Positions 13,636-14,831 of a stretch of 14,831 bases of DNA are shown here, in pieces. The translations under genes and the position numbers were made by a program. The notes beneath the pieces are model-generated. The model made no database searches and was not told where the DNA came from. It saw only the letters and a program-made list of their open reading frames with translations. Every line of letters begins with the position of its first letter. Within the stretch, counting starts at the first letter, position 1. Location of the stretch: NCBI GenBank assembly GCA_902465105.1, contig CABQLM010000050.1, forward strand, positions 1 to 14,831. Direction: 5' to 3'. The stretch comes from an uncultured Collinsella sp. GTDB lineage: Bacteria > Actinomycetota > Coriobacteriia > Coriobacteriales > Coriobacteriaceae.

Positions 13636-14493
13636 ATGGCACTTGTTACCACCGAAAAGATGCTCAAGGACGCTCAGGCCGGCCATTACGCCGTTGGCGC
13701 GTTCAACGTCGAGAACCTCGAGTTTGTTATGGCCGTTTTGGCCGCCGCCGAGGAGACCAAGTCCCCCGTCATCATGCAGACCACCCCGGGCACCATCAAG
13801 ACCGCTGGTCTGGACTACTTCTACGGCATGGTCAAGGCTGCCGCCGAGCGCGCTTCCGTGCCCGTCGCCCTGCACCTCGATCATGGCGATGGCTATGACC
13901 GCTGCATGCAGGCTTTCCGCACGGGCTACACCTCTGTCATGATCGACGGTTCGCACGAGTCTTTCGAGGACAACATCGCTCTGACCAAGTCCGTCGCCGA
14001 TGCTGGTCGCGCCATGGGCGTGCCCGTCGAGGCCGAGCTCGGTAAGGTTGGCGGCAAGGAGGACGACGGTCCTGCGGTTGAGGGCGAGAGCCCCTACACC
14101 GATCCGGCCGAGGCCAAGGAGTTCGTCGAGCGTACCGGCTGCACCTCGCTGGCTATTGGCGTTGGCACCAGCCACGGCGTGTACACGAGCGATCCGCACA
14201 TCGAGCAGTCCGTGGTCAAGGCCATCCGCGACGCCGTCGACGTGCCGCTGGTTCTGCACGGCACCTCCGGTGTGCCCGATGAGCAGGTCGCCGAGGCCGT
14301 GAAGAACGGCATCTGCAAGGTTAACTACGCTACCGAGCTGCGTCAGGCCTACACCAAGGGCTTCATGGCCTACATGGCCGAGAACCCCGCCTGCTTCGAT
14401 CCTAAGAAGCCGGCCAAGGAGGGTATGCGTGAGATCACCGAGCTGGTTAAGATCCGCATGACCAACCTCAACTCTGTGGGCAAAGCAGAGTAA
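13636..14493 (+). CDS. Class II aldolase, GatY/KbaY type (tagatose- or fructose-1,6-bisphosphate)
   Basis: A zinc-dependent class II aldolase that cleaves a ketose 1,6-bisphosphate into glycerone phosphate and glyceraldehyde-3-phosphate. Its 285 residues almost equal E. coli GatY/KbaY (about 284-286). The catalytic Asp82 and zinc ligand His83 are in HLDHGDGYD, zinc ligand His180 is in GTSHGVY, and His208 is in VLHGTSGV, at the positions I recall for GatY/KbaY. ELGKVGGKEDD (134-144) is also typical. The start at 13636 has GGGAGAGGAG 9-10 bases upstream. The open frame back to 13456 does not look coding and is excluded. It is divergent from a DeoR-family repressor, which suits a sugar-catabolic role. 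Tagatose versus fructose bisphosphate cannot be decided from sequence; it may even be the glycolytic aldolase. Confidence 0.93.
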   Translation: MALVTTEKMLKDAQAGHYAVGAFNVENLEFVMAVLAAAEETKSPVIMQTTPGTIKTAGLDYFYGMVKAAAERASVPVALHLDHGDGYDRCMQAFRTGYTSVMIDGSHESFEDNIALTKSVADAGRAMGVPVEAELGKVGGKEDDGPAVEGESPYTDPAEAKEFVERTGCTSLAIGVGTSHGVYTSDPHIEQSVVKAIRDAVDVPLVLHGTSGVPDEQVAEAVKNGICKVNYATELRQAYTKGFMAYMAENPACFDPKKPAKEGMREITELVKIRMTNLNSVGKAE

Positions 14494-14517
14494 CAGCAAG
14501 GGTACTCTGATCCCACC

Positions 14518-14669
14518 GGACGGTTTGGGCGGGTCCCGTACTTAGTTTCCAAAACGTCCTCGCGCATGAAGGCCCCCGTTGTCTCGCTTCTTCGAAGCGT
14601 TGACAACGGGGGCCTTCGCGCTGCGGAATGATTTTGGAAACTAAGTACGGGGACCCGCCCAAGCCGTCC
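14518..14669. repeat. ~150-bp inverted-repeat element (MITE/REP-like)
   Basis: Left arm 14518-14554 and right arm 14632-14669 are reverse complements over ~37 bases, differing by one substitution and one inserted base. Both include GTACTTAGTTTCC and a GGGTCCC/GGGGACCC block. The interior holds a second strong hairpin. The element starts 24 bases after the aldolase stop. It has no coding capacity and no visible target-site duplication that I can confirm. Confidence 0.75.
14569..14616 (+). terminator. Strong hairpin after the aldolase gene, inside the inverted-repeat element
   Basis: Arms 14569-14583 and 14602-14616 form a perfect 15-bp GC-rich stem with an inner stem (14585-14590 with 14594-14599). 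There is no T tract after it in either direction, so intrinsic termination is uncertain. It probably ends or protects the 3' end of the aldolase mRNA. Confidence 0.55.
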
Positions 14670-14738
14670 TGCTCGATCGCCCTTGTGGCGTTAGGGCGGA
14701 AATGGGTGGGGCGTCAGGGCTTCTTTGTTGATGAGGGG

Positions 14739-14831
14739 CTAGTATGCCCGGGCTTGGTTGGGGAATGACTTGTCTAGGGATGCTTGGAGCTTTTCGAACG
14801 ATGCTCGCAAGTTGAGATTCTGATCGGTTGA
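14739..14831 (-). CDS. Possible 3' end of an unidentified gene, running off the window
   Basis: On the minus strand a reading frame is open from the window edge to a TAG at 14739-14741, giving 30 residues ending FEKLQASLDKSFPNQARAY. The amphipathic, protein-like composition suggests a real C terminus, but the segment is short and codon use is less biased than in neighbouring genes. I do not recognise the family. The frame could be fortuitous. Confidence 0.35.
   Translation of the reverse strand, partial: STDQNLNLRASFEKLQASLDKSFPNQARAY

Noticed and set aside
13480..14499. A 339-codon minus-strand frame opposite the aldolase gene
   Set aside because: Shadow of the class II aldolase; no motifs.

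Overview
The window looks like a chromosomal piece of a GC-rich, gut-type actinobacterium, most likely of the class Coriobacteriia (Collinsella-like). That placement is an inference from codon use, from the class II GalT type, and from the combination of gal genes, a flavodiiron protein and dispersed 'GGGGAC' palindromes. No rRNA or other taxonomic marker is present. I see no tRNA, CRISPR array, insertion sequence or phage gene.

Layout. 1-4112 (minus strand) is a Leloir galactose operon in the order galM-galK-galT, closed by a strong terminator at the left edge. 4113-4411 is a divergent control region. 4412-5443 (plus) encodes a LacI-family regulator, here called GalR. 5573-6733 (plus) encodes a complete flavodiiron protein (FprA type) ending at a terminator made from a dispersed palindrome. 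7155-11828 (plus) is a galactose ABC importer, mglB-mglA-mglC, followed by a terminator. 12025-12318 (plus) is a small orphan PTS IIB protein of the lactose/cellobiose type. 12498-13301 (minus) is a DeoR-family repressor, divergent from 13636-14493 (plus), a class II aldolase of the GatY/KbaY (tagatose/fructose bisphosphate) type. The right edge holds a ~150-bp inverted-repeat element and the possible 3' end of a minus-strand gene.

How it works together. MglB captures galactose outside the cell and MglA/MglC import it. GalM, GalK and GalT then convert it to glucose-1-phosphate and UDP-galactose; galE is not in the window. Five near-identical 16-bp operators (ATGAGTACGTWAACAT) lie before galM, galK, galR, mglB and mglA. 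They tie these units into one regulon that GalR most plausibly controls, including its own gene.

Most notable observations: (1) MglB appears to be a natural circular permutant. The segment matching residues 1 to about 95 of classical MglB is at its C terminus, and the protein starts at the segment matching about residue 108. All recognisable sugar-binding residues are retained. (2) MglC carries a ~215-residue charged, probably coiled-coil N-terminal extension before a complete permease domain. (3) The five-site operator set includes two sites placed directly after hairpins inside the gal and mgl operons. (4) Palindromic repeats with a GGGGAC core lie at gene ends.
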